15,958 nucleotides of DNA. It comes from Betaproteobacteria bacterium. GTDB taxonomy: Bacteria; Pseudomonadota; Gammaproteobacteria; Burkholderiales; Burkholderiaceae. The position numbers were made by a program, and so were the translations under genes. The notes beneath the pieces are model-generated. The model was not told where the DNA came from. It ran no database searches and saw only the letters and a list, made by a program, of their open reading frames with translations. The stretch is from NCBI GenBank assembly GCA_009921765.1, contig RFXC01000088.1, forward strand, positions 1 to 15,958, in the 5' to 3' direction. Below, piece after piece: positions 14,662 through 15,958 of the stretch; the stretch's first letter is position 1, and the number at the start of each line of letters is the position of its first letter.

Positions 14662-15633
14662 ATGACCCACCCGAACCGCCCCAGGATCGTCCTTCTAGAC
14701 CCGCTGTCCGAGTCGGGCCGCCAGCGCTTTGCCGCGCTGGTAGACCCGGCATTCGAACTGGTGATGGCCGAGTCTTACGACCCGGATGCTCAGCGCCGGT
14801 TGATCGAAGGCGCCGACTATGCCATCACCGGCCAGATCCCGATCCCCGCGCAGCTTCTGAAGGCCGCAACCCGCCTGCGACTGCTGCACAAATGGGGCGT
14901 GGGTGTCGACAACATCGACCTCGAGGCCGCCCGAGCGGCAGGGATCGCTGTCGCGCGCCTGCCGGGCAGCAACGCCATACCGGTGGCCGAGTTCACGATC
15001 GGTCTCATGATTGCGCTGCTTCGCAACCTCGCCTGGGGGCATGCCCAGCTCAAACAGGGATACTGGGGATCGCGCAACCTGCCGCACGACAGCCTGATGC
15101 TGCATGGGCGGGTGGTGGGTCTGGTGGGATTTGGCGCCATTGGGCAACGCGTTGCGACGCTGCTCAAGGCCTTTGGATGTCGCGTGCTCGCCACCCGCCG
15201 CTCGGGCGCGCCGGCGTCGGAGCACGACGTTGAAATCGTTGCGCTGGAGCGCCTGCTCTCGGAATCGGATGTGGTCTCGCTCCACTGTCCGCTCACCGCG
15301 GAGACCGCGGGCCTTATCGACCGCAATGCACTGCAGCGCATGAAACCGCATGCCGTGCTGATCAACGTCGCGCGTGGCGGGGTCGTGAACGAGAGCGATC
15401 TTCACTGGGCGCTCAAGACGCGCGTCATCCTGGGCGCAGCCACCGACGTGTACGACATCGAACCTCTGCCGTCCGGCTCGCCGCTCCTCGAACTCGACAA
15501 TCTCGTCGTCTCACCGCATCTGGCGGGTATCGCTGCCGACAATTTCCAACCAACAATCTCGCGCATGCTGGCAAACATCATGCGGACCGAACGCGGCGAG
15601 CCCTTGCCTGAGCATGAGCAGGTCGTCCCCTGA
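14662..15633 (+). CDS. D-isomer-specific 2-hydroxyacid dehydrogenase, probably NADP(H)-preferring
   Basis: A 323-residue cytoplasmic oxidoreductase of the D-2-hydroxyacid/phosphoglycerate dehydrogenase family, interconverting 2-oxo and D-2-hydroxy acids. The nucleotide-binding motif is VGFGAIG (155-161). The catalytic residues are R238 (NVARGG), E267 (YDIEP) and H286 (SPHLAG), and KWGVGVDNID (77-86) is a family block in the substrate domain. After the second beta strand the sequence reads ATRRSG (176-181), with arginines where NAD enzymes carry an acidic residue, which suggests NADPH use, as in glyoxylate/hydroxypyruvate reductases. The start is uncertain between 14638 and 14662. The latter is preferred because the earlier ATG sits in a hairpin. 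Neither has a clear Shine-Dalgarno. The gene follows the GGT-like gene by 72 bp and precedes the EamA gene by 14 bp. Confidence 0.9.
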   Translation: MTHPNRPRIVLLDPLSESGRQRFAALVDPAFELVMAESYDPDAQRRLIEGADYAITGQIPIPAQLLKAATRLRLLHKWGVGVDNIDLEAARAAGIAVARLPGSNAIPVAEFTIGLMIALLRNLAWGHAQLKQGYWGSRNLPHDSLMLHGRVVGLVGFGAIGQRVATLLKAFGCRVLATRRSGAPASEHDVEIVALERLLSESDVVSLHCPLTAETAGLIDRNALQRMKPHAVLINVARGGVVNESDLHWALKTRVILGAATDVYDIEPLPSGSPLLELDNLVVSPHLAGIAADNFQPTISRMLANIMRTERGEPLPEHEQVVP

Positions 15634-15647
15634 GGGCCCAAGGTTCA

Positions 15648-15923
15648 ATGAGCCAGAGTGACCACGCCGAGGCACGTCAGATCCTGCGCGGGATCGGCCT
15701 GGTCGCGATCGCGGTGTTCCTGTTTGCAATCACCGATGCGATCTCGAAGTACATGACCCAGCACTATCCAACCGGCTACATCCTCTGGATCCGGTTCTTC
15801 TTTCACACGCTGGTGCTGATTGCAGTGGTTGGTGCCCGGCAGGGGCTGGGGTTTGTGCGAACCCGACGCCCTGGCATTCAACTGACCCGCGGGCTGCTGC
15901 GAAGACCGTCCAACCCCGATTAG
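15648..15923 (+). CDS. EamA/DMT-type transporter, N-terminal fragment with abrupt frame break
   Basis: The frame encodes 91 residues, but family members have about 290-300 residues and ten membrane helices. Two helices are visible (about 13-35 and 43-63), with the typical block GYILWIRFFFHTLVL (43-57) and the start of the third, LTRGLL (79-84). After L84, near base 15900, the family pattern stops and a TAG follows at 15921. The tail does not look like transporter in any of the three forward frames, so this is either a truncation, an insertion at the junction, or an assembly error at a sequence end. The start has GAGGG (15632-15636) eleven bases upstream, and the gene follows the dehydrogenase stop by 14 bp, so it is probably the last gene of the same operon. 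Confidence 0.7.
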   Translation: MSQSDHAEARQILRGIGLVAIAVFLFAITDAISKYMTQHYPTGYILWIRFFFHTLVLIAVVGARQGLGFVRTRRPGIQLTRGLLRRPSNPD

Positions 15924-15958
15924 AAGCGGTAATAACGCCTTTTTCGCCCTTCTCACTT
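15900..15958. other. Unexplained tail with lower GC after the transporter break
   Basis: From 15901 to 15958 GC is 29 of 58 bases (50%), below its surroundings. It includes the stop of the broken transporter frame and a T-rich run near 15939-15944. Two other forward frames stay open to the end but resemble nothing I recognise. It may be foreign or low-quality sequence. Confidence 0.5.

Overview
This is a GC-rich window (roughly 65% by eye) with tightly packed genes, some TTG and GTG starts, and protein families typical of aerobic, metabolically versatile Burkholderiales-like betaproteobacteria. The lineage is inferred from the look of the proteins; no search was run. There is no rRNA, tRNA, CRISPR array, transposase or integrase. 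No stretch over 300 bases lacks a gene.

Left block (1-2586): a 4-hydroxybenzoyl-CoA thioesterase-like gene runs off the left edge on the minus strand and uses a TTG start. It is divergent from a TfdA-type Fe(II)/2-oxoglutarate dioxygenase. The dioxygenase converges on a BenE-type benzoate transporter gene.

Centre (2700-8465, plus strand): a probable five-gene operon encodes the small, large and medium subunits of a CoxSLM-like molybdenum hydroxylase, a YbfB/YjiJ-type MFS transporter and an MhpD-like 2-keto-4-pentenoate hydratase. The large subunit carries the form II AYRGAGR loop, so it is not a true CO dehydrogenase. A minus-strand acyl-CoA ligase gene (8458-10176) converges on this operon with an 8-bp overlap of the 3' ends.

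Right block (10385 to the end, plus strand): a second probable operon encodes a GrdB/PrdB-like protein with a Cys-Pro-x-Cys-His motif, a second acyl-CoA ligase, a gamma-glutamyltransferase-fold Ntn-hydrolase, a D-2-hydroxyacid dehydrogenase and the N-terminus of an EamA/DMT transporter. The transporter frame breaks near 15900, and the last 58 bases are of lower GC.

Taken together the genes look like an uncharacterised catabolic island for an aromatic, heteroaromatic or amide-containing organic acid: uptake (BenE, MFS, EamA), activation by two CoA ligases, Mo-dependent hydroxylation, Fe/2-oxoglutarate oxygenation, enol hydration, thioester and amide hydrolysis, and 2-oxoacid reduction. The substrate cannot be read from the sequence. 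No regulator, ring-cleaving dioxygenase or Mo-cofactor insertion gene is present here. The most unusual members are the GrdB/PrdB-like protein in an apparently aerobic setting and the GGT homologue that seems to lack the gamma-glutamyl-binding residues.
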